Source: UBA12465 sp964408785 (GTDB lineage Bacteria > Patescibacteriota > Patescibacteriia > Patescibacteriales > UBA12465). Taken from it: 14,671 nucleotides of DNA. Location of the stretch: positions 1 to 14,671 of the forward strand of contig CAYPAS010000017.1 in assembly GCA_964408785.1 (NCBI GenBank), read 5' to 3'. Both the position numbers and the translations under genes were made by a program. The notes below the pieces were generated by a model, which searched no databases, was not told the origin of the DNA, and worked only from the letters and a program-made list of their open reading frames with translations. How positions within the stretch are numbered: position 1 is the stretch's first letter; every line of letters begins with the position of its first letter. This document shows positions 1-6,561 of this stretch, in pieces.

Positions 1-211
1 AAATATCATCGTAATCCGCTTTCCTGATGACTGATTTAAAAGAATCAAGCTCTTCGTCTTCTCTTTTATCCCGCAAAGACAAGACTCGGCCGACATCTAA
101 GCCCAGCTCGGTTTTAACGATTACCGAATCTCCGGGAAGCAAAACAAGGCTGCCGACTAAAAAGTCGTAAGCCTTGTCCCATTTAGCAAACTGGATCTGA
201 GCGATTTTCAT
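1..211 (-). CDS. PSP1 domain protein, RicT/YaaT-like (partial, N-terminus)
   Basis: The first 70 codons of a minus-strand gene are present; the rest lies beyond the left edge. The translation begins MKIAQIQFAKWDKAYDF and continues with a GDSVIVKTELGLDVGRV segment and then KSVIRKADYDD. This matches the usual opening of PSP1-domain proteins: a small beta domain with a 'GD.V.V.TE.G...G.V' signature, then the '..IRKA...D' linker before the conserved C-terminal PSP1 region. In Firmicutes the homologue RicT (YaaT) forms the iron-sulfur Ric complex that assists RNase Y-dependent RNA processing; in other phyla its job is less clear. ATG at 211-209 follows the tsf stop by 11 bases, so it is probably the third gene of the rpsB-tsf operon. 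The ribosome site is weak (GAGAAAG directly against the start). The family assignment rests on the N-terminal part only. Confidence 0.75.
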   Translation of the reverse strand, partial: MKIAQIQFAKWDKAYDFLVGSLVLLPGDSVIVKTELGLDVGRVLSLRDKREDEELDSFKSVIRKADYDDI

Positions 212-222
212 CTTTCTCAGAA

Positions 223-1017
223 TTATAGAGAGTAACGGACGAATTTCAAGATATTAGCGCCAGCCAAAACATCTTTAACTTTCTTTTTATCGTCTTTAAT
301 ATATTCCTGCTCAACTAAGCAAACTTCTGAATAATATTTGCCCATCTTGCCTTCGAGAATCTTATCAACCATATTTTCCGGCTTGCCCTCCTTAAGCAAT
401 TGTTCGCGATAGATTTCTTTTTCTTTGGCGATATCTTCAGCAGAAACTTCGCTCGGCAATAAATACTTCGGATTAGCCGCCGCTACCTGCATGGCGATTT
501 CCCCCGCCAATTCTTCTTTAGACGGCTGGTCAATGGCGACCAAGACGCCAATTTTACCTCCCAAGTGCGAATAAGCGGCAACGCTTTCCCCCTTGATTAT
601 TTCAAAGCGCTTGATTTCCATGCGTTCACCGATAGTGCCACTCAAATTAGCAATAGCCTCCTGGACGCTGCCATTTTCAAAAGGCAAAGACAATAAAGCT
701 GCTAAATCAGCCGGTTCTTTATCGATTACTAAAGCTAAAATTGCGTCCGCTAAAGCCTGGAATTTTTCATTGCGAGAAACAAAATCAGTTTCCGAATTCA
801 TTTCTAAGATATAGGCGGTCTTTTTGTCAGCGCTAACGGCAACTTTGATAACACCTTCATTGGCTTCACGGTCAGTCCGCTTCGCGGCTTTAGAAATACC
901 TTTCTTGCGCAATATTTCGACGGCGACTTCTAGGTTATTGCCAGCTTCTTCTAGGGCTTTCTTACAATCAACCATGCCGGCGCCGGTCATTTCGCGTAGC
1001 TGTTTGATTAATTCCAT
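223..1017 (-). CDS. tsf: Translation elongation factor Ts
   Basis: EF-Ts, 264 residues, is the cytosolic guanine-nucleotide exchange factor that releases GDP from EF-Tu so that it can reload GTP and aminoacyl-tRNA. The N-terminal UBA-like module carries the family signature MTGAGMVDCKKAL at residues 10-22, followed by AVEILRKKG and the EANEGVI segment near 51-57. The exchange-core signature TDFVSRNEKF is at 77-86. The length is slightly shorter than the E. coli protein, normal for bacteria with a reduced second core subdomain. It lies 15 bases downstream of rpsB, the classic rpsB-tsf pair, with no visible Shine-Dalgarno in that gap, so its translation probably depends on coupling to rpsB or on a leader-independent mechanism. 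It is expected to be co-transcribed from the promoter upstream of rpsB. Confidence 0.97.
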   Translation of the reverse strand: MELIKQLREMTGAGMVDCKKALEEAGNNLEVAVEILRKKGISKAAKRTDREANEGVIKVAVSADKKTAYILEMNSETDFVSRNEKFQALADAILALVIDKEPADLAALLSLPFENGSVQEAIANLSGTIGERMEIKRFEIIKGESVAAYSHLGGKIGVLVAIDQPSKEELAGEIAMQVAAANPKYLLPSEVSAEDIAKEKEIYREQLLKEGKPENMVDKILEGKMGKYYSEVCLVEQEYIKDDKKKVKDVLAGANILKFVRYSL

Positions 1018-1032
1018 ATTGAGATTGTTAAA

Positions 1033-1728
1033 TTATTTATTTAAATTCTTTTTACCCTCGACAACAGCTCCCTGGATAGCGTCTAAAATGAGCTTAATAG
1101 TCTTGGTTGAGTCGTCATTAGCCGGAATCGGATAATTAGCTAATTCCGGATTAACATTGGTATCGCAGACGGCGATAATCGGGATGTGCTTCTGAATAGC
1201 TTCACGAACAGCCGTTTCTTCTTCTTTAAGATCCCAGACGAAAATAGCGTCCGGCAATTTATTAAGAGAAACTAAGCCGCTAACGCGTTCTTCTAATTTT
1301 TTGATTTCCCGATCGAAATTCAAACGTTCTTTCTTGGTGTATTTTTCAAGCTTACCGCCCTCGCGTTTCTCTATTAAATCAAGATATTTCTTAACGGATT
1401 TCTTGACGATAGCAAAATTGGTTAAATAACCACCAAGCCACTTGCCGACAACATAAGACTGTCCGGTTTCAGTGGCCATTTTCTTAAGAGGCGCGGCAAC
1501 CTGGCTTTTAGTACCGACGAATAAGATGTTCTTGCCTTCGCCGACTAATTTAGCGATAAACTCCAAAGCTTCTTGCATTTTTTCCTGAGTCTTGCGCAGG
1601 TCGATAATGTAAATGCCATTTTTGGAGGAAAAGATGAACTGCTTCATCTTCGGGTGCCAACGATTGGTTCGATGGCCAAAGTGCATGCCAGCTTTAAGCA
1701 TGTCTTCGATTTTCGGAATAGTGATCAT
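1033..1728 (-). CDS. rpsB: 30S ribosomal protein S2
   Basis: Ribosomal protein uS2, 231 residues from the chosen start, binds the 30S head-body junction near S1. The translation opens MITIPKIEDMLKAGMHFGHR and continues with TNRWHPKMKQFIF and IYIIDLRKT, the conserved S2 N-terminal block. GTKSQVAAPLKKMA, VGKWLGGYLTNF and PDAIFVWDLKEEETAVREA follow, and NYPIPANDDSTKTIKLIL sits near the C-terminus. An in-frame ATG at 1776 would add 16 basic residues (MRVGGRSKSHGSKKKN). I reject it because that stretch coincides with the hairpin-rich mRNA leader and family members start near MITI. The region just upstream of the ATG is purine-rich (AAAAAAGAAAAAT) but is not a good Shine-Dalgarno. This is the first gene of the operon rpsB-tsf-PSP1, transcribed from the promoter at 1896-1868. 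Confidence 0.96.
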   Translation of the reverse strand: MITIPKIEDMLKAGMHFGHRTNRWHPKMKQFIFSSKNGIYIIDLRKTQEKMQEALEFIAKLVGEGKNILFVGTKSQVAAPLKKMATETGQSYVVGKWLGGYLTNFAIVKKSVKKYLDLIEKREGGKLEKYTKKERLNFDREIKKLEERVSGLVSLNKLPDAIFVWDLKEEETAVREAIQKHIPIIAVCDTNVNPELANYPIPANDDSTKTIKLILDAIQGAVVEGKKNLNK

Positions 1729-1741
1729 ATTTTTCTTTTTT

Positions 1742-1783
1742 GAGCCGTGGCTCTTACTTCTGCCCCCTACCCGCAAAAACGGG
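1742..1783 (-). promoter_or_regulatory. Paired hairpins in rpsB leader, possible S2 autoregulatory site
   Basis: The predicted rpsB leader, about 130 nt from the promoter to the ATG, is AT-rich except for this GC-rich island just upstream of the start. In the mRNA sense it contains CCCG-TTTTTG-CGGG (1783-1770), then a GGGGGC run, then GAGC-CACG-GCTC (1753-1742), followed by the A-rich stretch before the ATG. Bacterial rpsB leaders in several phyla carry structured S2-binding elements that repress the operon. This island is in the right place for one, but I cannot match it to a specific known motif. Each stem is only 4-5 bp. Confidence 0.35.
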
Positions 1784-1867
1784 AAGAAAATAATAGCTAA
1801 AAGCTATAGAGGCATGATTATTGTTTATAATAAAATTAAGCCGCGATTATTATTCGCTGCTTATCTA

Positions 1868-1896
1868 AATATAGCTTAATTCCTCTTTATAGTCAA
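1868..1896 (-). promoter_or_regulatory. Sigma-70-type promoter of the rpsB-tsf operon
   Basis: On the minus strand TTGACT (1896-1891) is followed after exactly 17 bases by TATATT (1873-1868). Both are one mismatch from the consensus boxes. The predicted transcription start is near 1861, giving a leader of about 130 nt before rpsB. The -35 box lies only about 15 bases from the U-tract of the terminator of the upstream gene, so the two transcription units are tightly separated. Confidence 0.8.
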
Positions 1897-1910
1897 GGGT
1901 TTTATTTGAC

Positions 1911-1941
1911 AAAAATAAAAAAGGATGGCATTAAGCCATCC
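1911..1941 (-). terminator. Intrinsic terminator overlapping the stop codon of the 164-residue gene
   Basis: In the minus sense, GGATGGC and GCCATCC (1941-1935 and 1929-1923) form a 7-bp GC-rich stem with a 5-base loop, followed directly by a T-rich tract TTTTTTATTTTT (1922-1911). The TAA stop of the gene (1933-1931) lies in the hairpin loop and junction, so the 3' end of the coding sequence forms one arm of the terminator. Confidence 0.85.
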
Positions 1942-2425
1942 CCAGCAATCTTCGATTAACATCAATCGCTCGATTAATATAAATACAAGCCTCGATGTAG
2001 TTTTTAAAATCAGAGATTGCTTTTTCTTCCAACATCCTGGATAAAATATCCTTCTCAACCGACGGGACAACATAACCTAAACGGCTTAAAGCCAAAATAA
2101 GCTGATTGTATTCCCGCCCCTTCTTGTCGTTTAACAAGAAGGCTTCCGATAGAGACTTGCCTACTTTCAGGTAATCGTCTCTAAAAGAAGGTTCATTTTC
2201 TTCAAGAGAAAGAAGGGCAAGAAGAAAAAGATCTCTTTTCTTCTTACTAAGAGTCCTTAAAGACTCGAAAAATATTTTTTCAATCTCGTAAATCAAACTT
2301 AATTTCTTAAGCAATTTTTCATTACGAGAAAGATTGAATTTTTCTAAGTCTAATGACTTTTTATATCTTTCTCTTAAAATTGAAGATATTTTTATCACAG
2401 GAAAGGACAGGATTGAAACAGGCAT
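1931..2425 (-). CDS. Hypothetical helical protein, 164 residues
   Basis: I do not recognise this protein. It begins MPVSILSFPVIKISSILRER and is then almost entirely charged or amphipathic helix, rich in Leu, Lys, Glu and Ser. There is no signal peptide, no transmembrane segment and no cysteine cluster (one Cys near the C-terminus), so a cytosolic helical bundle is likely. The start is well supported: AAGGAG (2435-2430) lies 4 bases before the ATG. The stop is built into the loop of its own terminator. Just upstream, a strong terminator follows a 49-codon ORF, and I find no convincing promoter between that terminator and this start, so expression may need read-through of the terminator. The coding region is AT-rich, unlike rpsB-tsf. 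Function unknown. Confidence 0.7.
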   Translation of the reverse strand: MPVSILSFPVIKISSILRERYKKSLDLEKFNLSRNEKLLKKLSLIYEIEKIFFESLRTLSKKKRDLFLLALLSLEENEPSFRDDYLKVGKSLSEAFLLNDKKGREYNQLILALSRLGYVVPSVEKDILSRMLEEKAISDFKNYIEACIYINRAIDVNRRLLGMA

Positions 2426-2442
2426 AAGACTCCTTTTTTTGT

Positions 2443-2469
2443 GAAAGAAAAAAGCGTCGAAAGACGCTT
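2443..2469 (-). terminator. Intrinsic terminator or attenuator between the 49-codon ORF and the 164-residue gene
   Basis: In the minus sense AAGCGTC (2469-2463), loop TTTC, GACGCTT (2458-2452) form a 7-bp stem followed by TTTTTTCTTTC. The hairpin starts 4 bases after the TAG stop of the 49-codon ORF and its T-tract ends about 10 bases before the Shine-Dalgarno of the next gene. A ribosome finishing at the TAG would cover the 5' arm, which is the geometry of translation-controlled attenuators. It could also simply be the end of the small gene. Confidence 0.8.
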
Positions 2470-2473
2470 CGGT

Positions 2474-2623
2474 CTAGCCATTTACAACTTCTTTAAAAAG
2501 AAGTTGTACTTTCTCTTCACCGCCTTCAAAAGAGCGGACAAGATTAATGGCTGTTTTTATTTTCCATATATCATACCTTTTTTTAAGGTTTTTTATATAG
2601 AAAAAACTTTTTATAAAGAACAT
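2474..2623 (-). CDS. 49-residue small ORF, possible leader peptide or small protein
   Basis: This minus-strand ORF starts with ATG at 2623-2621 and ends at TAG 2476-2474. It has the best ribosome binding site in the window: AGGAGG (2633-2628) exactly 4 bases before the ATG. The product begins MFFIKSFFYIKNLKKRYDIW, continues KIKTAINLVRSFEGGEEK and ends VQLLFKEVVNG: basic and aromatic in the first half, acidic in the middle, with no clear membrane helix. A promoter lies immediately upstream (2675-2647) and an intrinsic terminator starts 4 bases after the stop. I do not recognise a family. Either it is a free-standing small protein, for example a regulator or toxin-like peptide, or it is a leader ORF whose translation decides whether transcription enters the 164-residue gene. 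The ribosome site and signal spacing argue strongly that it is translated. Confidence 0.65.
   Translation of the reverse strand: MFFIKSFFYIKNLKKRYDIWKIKTAINLVRSFEGGEEKVQLLFKEVVNG
2483..2508 (-). repeat. Near-perfect palindrome inside the end of the 49-codon ORF
   Basis: TACAACTTCTTT (2483-2494) and AAAGAAGTTGTA (2497-2508) are exact reverse complements separated by two bases. In the mRNA this folds into a strong hairpin of about 10 bp covering codons for VQLLFKEVV. It has no T-tract on either side, so it is not a terminator. It lies about 13 bases upstream of the terminator hairpin and could be a pause hairpin or an RNA-stability element. Confidence 0.6.
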
Positions 2624-2633
2624 TTATCCTCCT

Positions 2634-2663
2634 ATTATTTGTTTAAACAATAACACAAATAAT
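2634..2663. repeat. Inverted repeat over the promoter of the 49-codon ORF, possible operator
   Basis: ATTATTTG (2634-2641) and CAAATAAT (2656-2663) are exact inverted copies separated by 14 bases that include TTTAAA. The pair straddles the predicted -10 box (2652-2647) and start region, a normal position for a repressor site. In such AT-rich DNA, 8-base arms can arise by chance, so this is weak evidence. Confidence 0.3.
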
Positions 2664-2675
2664 AAAACAAATCAA
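2647..2675 (-). promoter_or_regulatory. Promoter of the 49-codon ORF
   Basis: On the minus strand TTGATT (2675-2670), a 17-base spacer and TATTGT (2652-2647) form a moderate sigma-70-type promoter. The transcript would start near 2640, only about 17 nt before the ATG, and would include the AGGAGG site. The -10 box is only 4/6, so confidence is moderate. Confidence 0.5.
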
Positions 2676-2688
2676 GATTAAAGTAGAA

Positions 2689-3021
2689 TTAGGACATAAA
2701 AATTATTTTAGCATTTGAAACCGCTAAAACGAGTACCACAATAATTATAATAAGTGTTTTTATAATATTGGGCAAAATAAATTTTTTAATAAAAGCTTTT
2801 TTGTCATCACCCCCGAATAGTATGATATAATCTTCACTCTTTTCAGGAAAAAGAAAAAAATAGACATTCATCGAAAAAATTGCCACTGACGCTATAACCA
2901 TCAAAAAAATTACAATAACCACGGATGATATTAATTCATACGCCACATTATCCATAGTTGACAAGAAAAAGTAAAAAATCAACAAAAGGATTAATTGAAT
3001 TACAAAAAAAATATTTTTCAT
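2689..3021 (-). CDS. Small integral membrane protein, three predicted helices
   Basis: This 110-residue protein has no recognised family. Hydrophobic segments at about residues 4-21, 31-58 and 84-102 predict three membrane helices, with a polar, acidic and basic loop (PEKSEDY, GGDDKKAFIKK) at about 59-81. The first segment follows MKN and may act as an uncleaved signal anchor. A good ribosome site AAGGGAG lies 7 bases before the ATG, and a near-perfect promoter (TTGACA, 17, TATATT) lies just upstream, so it is probably strongly transcribed. No terminator hairpin is seen after its TAA (2691-2689), so transcription may run into the 49-codon ORF that begins 65 bases downstream. It diverges from valS across a 150-base intergenic region. 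The codon content is very AT-rich. Confidence 0.75.
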   Translation of the reverse strand: MKNIFFVIQLILLLIFYFFLSTMDNVAYELISSVVIVIFLMVIASVAIFSMNVYFFLFPEKSEDYIILFGGDDKKAFIKKFILPNIIKTLIIIIVVLVLAVSNAKIIFMS

Positions 3022-3055
3022 TTTATTGCTCCCTTTTTGTTAAATAACTAGAGAA

Positions 3056-3084
3056 AATATAATATTATTTTAAACTTATGTCAA
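3056..3084 (-). promoter_or_regulatory. Near-consensus promoter of the membrane protein gene
   Basis: On the minus strand TTGACA (3084-3079), exactly 17 bases, then TATATT (3061-3056). The -35 box is perfect and the -10 has one mismatch. The leader before the ATG at 3021 is about 28 nt and contains the AAGGGAG ribosome site. Confidence 0.85.
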
Positions 3085-3121
3085 GATGTAAACAGAAATT
3101 ACTCACGAAAATAAATTTTAT

Positions 3122-3150
3122 TTGATTTTTCCTTTATATTATCGTAATAT
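3122..3150 (+). promoter_or_regulatory. Promoter of valS with a very short leader
   Basis: TTGATT (3122-3127), a 17-base spacer and TAATAT (3145-3150) sit just before valS. The predicted transcription start, near 3157, leaves only about 16 nt before the ATG at 3173, and that leader has no Shine-Dalgarno. This promoter also argues against the upstream in-frame TTG at 3122, which would lie in the -35 box. Confidence 0.65.
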
Positions 3151-3172
3151 TTCTAGTATTAAGCCTAATCTT

Positions 3173-5833
3173 ATGGACAAAATTTTTGATTTTGAAAATT
3201 CTGAAAAAAACATCTACGAAAACTGGTTAAACAGTGGCCTTTTTAATCCGGACAATCTAGAATTACCGGACAACACCCCCAGTTATTCCATAGTCCTGCC
3301 GCCACCTAACGTTACTGGCGTCCTTCATATCGGACACGCCTCTATTTTAGCCACGGAAGACCTGCTTATCCGCTACCACCGCTTAAAAGGCGAAAGAGCT
3401 CTTTGGATACCAGGCACCGATCACGCCGCCATTGCCACCCAGACAAAAGTGGAAAAAATCATAAAAGAACAGGGGGAAAGCCGCCACAGTCTAGGCCGGG
3501 AAAAATTTTTAGAAAGAGTCCGCGATTTCGCTCAAAAATCACATGACACGATAATCAAACAATCCAAAAGAATGGGCAGCTCCCTTGACTGGAGCCGCGA
3601 AGCCTACACGCTCGACGCCACCCGCAATCGAGCCGTCAATCTGGTTTTTAAAATGATGTACGAAGACGGACTGATTTACCGTGGCGAAAGAATTGTTAAT
3701 TGGTGTCCCAATTGCCACTCCACTTTAGCTGATGATGAAACTGAATATCAAAGCCAAGCCGCCTCCCTTTATTTTTTCAAATACTCAAATGATTTTCCGA
3801 TAACGATTGCCACTACTCGCCCCGAAACCAAGCTTGGTGACACGGCCGTTGCCGTCAACCCGAGCGATGAACGCTACAAACATTTTATCGGCCAAGAATT
3901 TTCTCTTGATTTCTTGGGAACAAATTTAAAGATAAAAATTATCGGCGACCATAATGTCGATAAAGAATTCGGCAGCGGCGCCGTCGGCGTTACTCCCGCT
4001 CATTCCGCGGTTGATTGGCAAATGGCTATTACTCATTCCCTGCCGATAATCAAAGTCATTGATGAAGATGGCTTGATTAAAAATGGTTTCGGACAATTTT
4101 CTGGCCTAAAAAGTGAAGAGGCTCGCAAATTAATCGTTGAAAAATTAAAAGAATCCGGGCTACTAGAAAAGGAAGAAAAAATTGAAAATAATATATCGCT
4201 TTGCTACCGCTGTAATACGCCGATAGAACCACTAACCAGCAAGCAATGGTTTATTGATGTTAATAAGCCGATAAAACGCCTGGGCGACAAAAGCCTAAAA
4301 GAAATCAGCTTAGAAGCGGTTAAAACCGGGATTTTCGGGCGGCAAAAGATTAATATATTTCCTGAACGTTTTGAACAAAATTATCTTAACTGGATGGAAA
4401 ATCTGCGTGACTGGTGTATTTCTAGACAAATCTGGTTCGGACATCCGGTGCCGGCCTGGCGTCGCCAAATTCCAGGCCAAGAAGAGGAAGTCGCTGTTTC
4501 CGAAAACAAACCAGAAGGAGATGGTTGGAAGGCTGATACCGACACTCTTGATACCTGGTTCTCTTCTGGCATGTGGACCTTCTCAACCATGGCGCATAAA
4601 CCGGAAGATATACGCGTTGAAAATGGCCGCCTAGTGATTGATACCGAAGATTTTTCAAAATATCACCCGACTAGCGTTCTTGATACCGCCTACGACATCA
4701 TTTTCTTCTGGGTCGCCAGAATGATTATTATGACTGCTTATGCGATAAACGATATCCCCTTTCAGGATGTTCTCCTGCAAGGCCTGGTCCTTGATGAAAA
4801 AGGAAAAAAGATGAGCAAATCAAAAGGAAATGCCATTGATCCGGTGGAAATGATTGAAAAATATGGTGCCGATGCGACACGCCTCTCGCTGCTTGTCGGT
4901 TCAACCCCTGGCAGTGACATGCGCTTATCAGAAGATAAAATAGCTGGCTCCCGCAATCTGGTTAACAAGCTTTGGAATATTTCCCGCTACATCCTGCAAA
5001 GTACCGCCGCTGAAGATGGCCGAGAAATAGTAGGGGAAAAATTAAGTGCCGCCGATAGCTGGATAATAACCAAACTGAATAATCTTAAAACAGAGATTTC
5101 CGACGACATTGAACACTACCGACTATCAGAAGCCGGGGAGAAACTAAGGCAATTCACCTGGGATTTACTAGCCGATTGGTATATAGAAGCAAGTAAATTT
5201 TCTGACGGGACTGAAACAAAAAAAGTCTTACGCCACGTCTTAAGAGAAATACTGAAGCTTTGGCACCCCTTCGCCCCCTTTGTTAGCGAAGCCATCTGGC
5301 AGGAATTCAACGGCAATCTCCTTATGGGAGAAAAATTTTCCGATTCCAATAAAATAAACGCAGATCTTAATAGCAATTCCGACCTATTTGAAAAGGTTAT
5401 CGATATTATCCGAGCCATACGCAACGCGCGCACGGAAAACCAGGTAGAACCTAGCCGAAAAATCAAAGCCCTGATAATCAGCGAAAACGCCATTGCTCTG
5501 GAGGGGCAAAATAAACTGATTAAAAGCTTGCGCACCGGGCTAGAAAATCTTGATATAGCGATTGAAGCCGATAAACCGGAAAAAGCTATATTGACCACCG
5601 CCGGCCGTGATAGCATTTACCTGCTAGACGCCATCGACGAAGAAAAGGAGCGCCAGCGCTTAGATAAAGAGATAAACAATTTAATTTCTATGGTCGAGCA
5701 CGCGGAAACGCGCTTGGCTAACGAAGAATTCATTGCCAAAGCACCAGCGACTCTAGTTGAAAAAGAAAAAAATAATCTAAACAATCTACGAGACAATCTG
5801 GAAAAATTAAAAAAACAAAGACTGTCTTTATAA
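3173..5833 (+). CDS. valS: Valyl-tRNA synthetase
   Basis: Class Ia aminoacyl-tRNA synthetase of 886 residues that charges tRNA-Val with valine in the cytosol and edits mis-activated threonine. The HIGH signature is at residues 52-55 within PPPNVTGVLHIGHA. The CP1 editing domain carries TTRPETKLGDTAVAVNP from about 214. WCISRQIWFGHPVPAW precedes DTLDTWFSSGMWTFSTM, where WTFSTM distinguishes ValRS from IleRS. KMSKS is at 546-550 (KMSKSKGNAIDP). The C-terminus from about 818 is the charged coiled-coil arm typical of bacterial ValRS, ending RDNLEKLKKQRLSL. The start is M at 3173 (MDKIFDFENSEKNIYENW), because an earlier in-frame TTG would place 17 extra residues over the promoter. It is monocistronic: divergent promoter on the left, bidirectional terminator on the right. 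The length is normal for the family. Confidence 0.97.
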   Translation: MDKIFDFENSEKNIYENWLNSGLFNPDNLELPDNTPSYSIVLPPPNVTGVLHIGHASILATEDLLIRYHRLKGERALWIPGTDHAAIATQTKVEKIIKEQGESRHSLGREKFLERVRDFAQKSHDTIIKQSKRMGSSLDWSREAYTLDATRNRAVNLVFKMMYEDGLIYRGERIVNWCPNCHSTLADDETEYQSQAASLYFFKYSNDFPITIATTRPETKLGDTAVAVNPSDERYKHFIGQEFSLDFLGTNLKIKIIGDHNVDKEFGSGAVGVTPAHSAVDWQMAITHSLPIIKVIDEDGLIKNGFGQFSGLKSEEARKLIVEKLKESGLLEKEEKIENNISLCYRCNTPIEPLTSKQWFIDVNKPIKRLGDKSLKEISLEAVKTGIFGRQKINIFPERFEQNYLNWMENLRDWCISRQIWFGHPVPAWRRQIPGQEEEVAVSENKPEGDGWKADTDTLDTWFSSGMWTFSTMAHKPEDIRVENGRLVIDTEDFSKYHPTSVLDTAYDIIFFWVARMIIMTAYAINDIPFQDVLLQGLVLDEKGKKMSKSKGNAIDPVEMIEKYGADATRLSLLVGSTPGSDMRLSEDKIAGSRNLVNKLWNISRYILQSTAAEDGREIVGEKLSAADSWIITKLNNLKTEISDDIEHYRLSEAGEKLRQFTWDLLADWYIEASKFSDGTETKKVLRHVLREILKLWHPFAPFVSEAIWQEFNGNLLMGEKFSDSNKINADLNSNSDLFEKVIDIIRAIRNARTENQVEPSRKIKALIISENAIALEGQNKLIKSLRTGLENLDIAIEADKPEKAILTTAGRDSIYLLDAIDEEKERQRLDKEINNLISMVEHAETRLANEEFIAKAPATLVEKEKNNLNNLRDNLEKLKKQRLSL

Positions 5834-5847
5834 ATTACTACCAAGAA

Positions 5848-5877
5848 AAAAGGACTGCTTTATTAAGCAGTCCTTTT
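5848..5877. terminator. Bidirectional intrinsic terminator between valS and the HD-domain gene
   Basis: AAAAGGACTGCTT (5848-5860), loop TATT, AAGCAGTCCTTTT (5865-5877): a 13-bp stem whose A/T ends give a T-tract in both directions. It serves valS (stop 15 bases upstream) and the convergent HD-domain gene, whose TAA (5883-5881) ends 3 bases away. Confidence 0.9.
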
Positions 5878-5880
5878 GCT

Positions 5881-6561
5881 TTAAATTACTTCTTTCTCCA
5901 AATTAAGAATAAATTCCTTAATCGTTTTCACTAGGGGAACAGCTCTGTTTCTAGCAAATTCGCTCCTCAAATTGTCGCAACAGCTAATTTGAAAATTTAA
6001 CTGGTCGACTATCGTTGGGCCGATACCGGCACCGTTCAAAAATAGTCGATCGAAATCCCTGGCACTAAAACCCCAAGTTTCTCCTTTAACATTTTTTGGA
6101 TCATAAAGCGGCAAATTTGCCTTCGTGGTAAGAGCCCGACTAATGCCAATAACCCCTAAAAGATCAAGAATATCCGCATCCCTGATTATATCTAGCAATA
6201 ACAAACCTTCCTGATAAGGCTTATTATGAAAAGCTATTGCTTGACAAACCAAATCAATCTCTTCTTTTTTAAGAAGGTTTTCTTGACTTAAAAAATTCCT
6301 AGCCATTTCCGCGCCTAAAGCAGCATGTTCTCTTTTTCCGTCATTAGACAAACCTAAACTTAACATCATACTACTTTCATGCATGCCGATATCATGCATC
6401 AATGAAGACGCTTCGACTAACATGGGTTCGCAATAATCATGTTCGGCCATAATTATCATTGCCACATTCTTAACTCTTTTCGCATGTTCAAAGTCATGTC
6501 CCAAAGGAAGATTTAAGCTTCTTACATAATCCTCGATCTTCTTTATCCGATACATACTCAT
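5881..6561 (-). CDS. HD-domain metal-dependent phosphohydrolase
   Basis: This 226-residue soluble protein carries the HD superfamily signature in order: H26 in GHDFEHAKRV, H56-D57 in SSLMHDIGMH, H79 in KREHAALGAEMA, H112 in AIAFHNKPY, and D128/D130 in IIRDADILDLLG. All expected metal ligands are present, so it is likely an active phosphohydrolase on a nucleotide or another phosphate ester; the substrate cannot be told. The C-terminal third (residues about 150-226) has no recognised motif. The ATG overlaps the TGA of the upstream helical-repeat gene as ATGA, and a GGAGG in the end of that gene lies 4 bases before it, so the two are translationally coupled and probably act in one process. An alternative start at M3 is possible. 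It ends at the terminator shared with valS. Confidence 0.85.
   Translation of the reverse strand: MSMYRIKKIEDYVRSLNLPLGHDFEHAKRVKNVAMIIMAEHDYCEPMLVEASSLMHDIGMHESSMMLSLGLSNDGKREHAALGAEMARNFLSQENLLKKEEIDLVCQAIAFHNKPYQEGLLLLDIIRDADILDLLGVIGISRALTTKANLPLYDPKNVKGETWGFSARDFDRLFLNGAGIGPTIVDQLNFQISCCDNLRSEFARNRAVPLVKTIKEFILNLEKEVI

Noticed and set aside
1729..1776. 16-residue N-terminal extension of ribosomal protein S2 (MRVGGRSKSHGSKKKN)
   Set aside because: It overlaps the hairpin-rich leader, has no ribosome site, and S2 proteins begin near MITIPKIEDML, so the start at 1728 is preferred.
3122..3172. TTG start adding 17 residues to valyl-tRNA synthetase
   Set aside because: The TTG lies in the predicted -35 box and the extension has no family counterpart; ATG at 3173 is preferred.
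4371..5844. Several open frames on both strands within valS
   Set aside because: They are shadows of the strongly conserved ValRS frame and have no ribosome sites or recognisable products.
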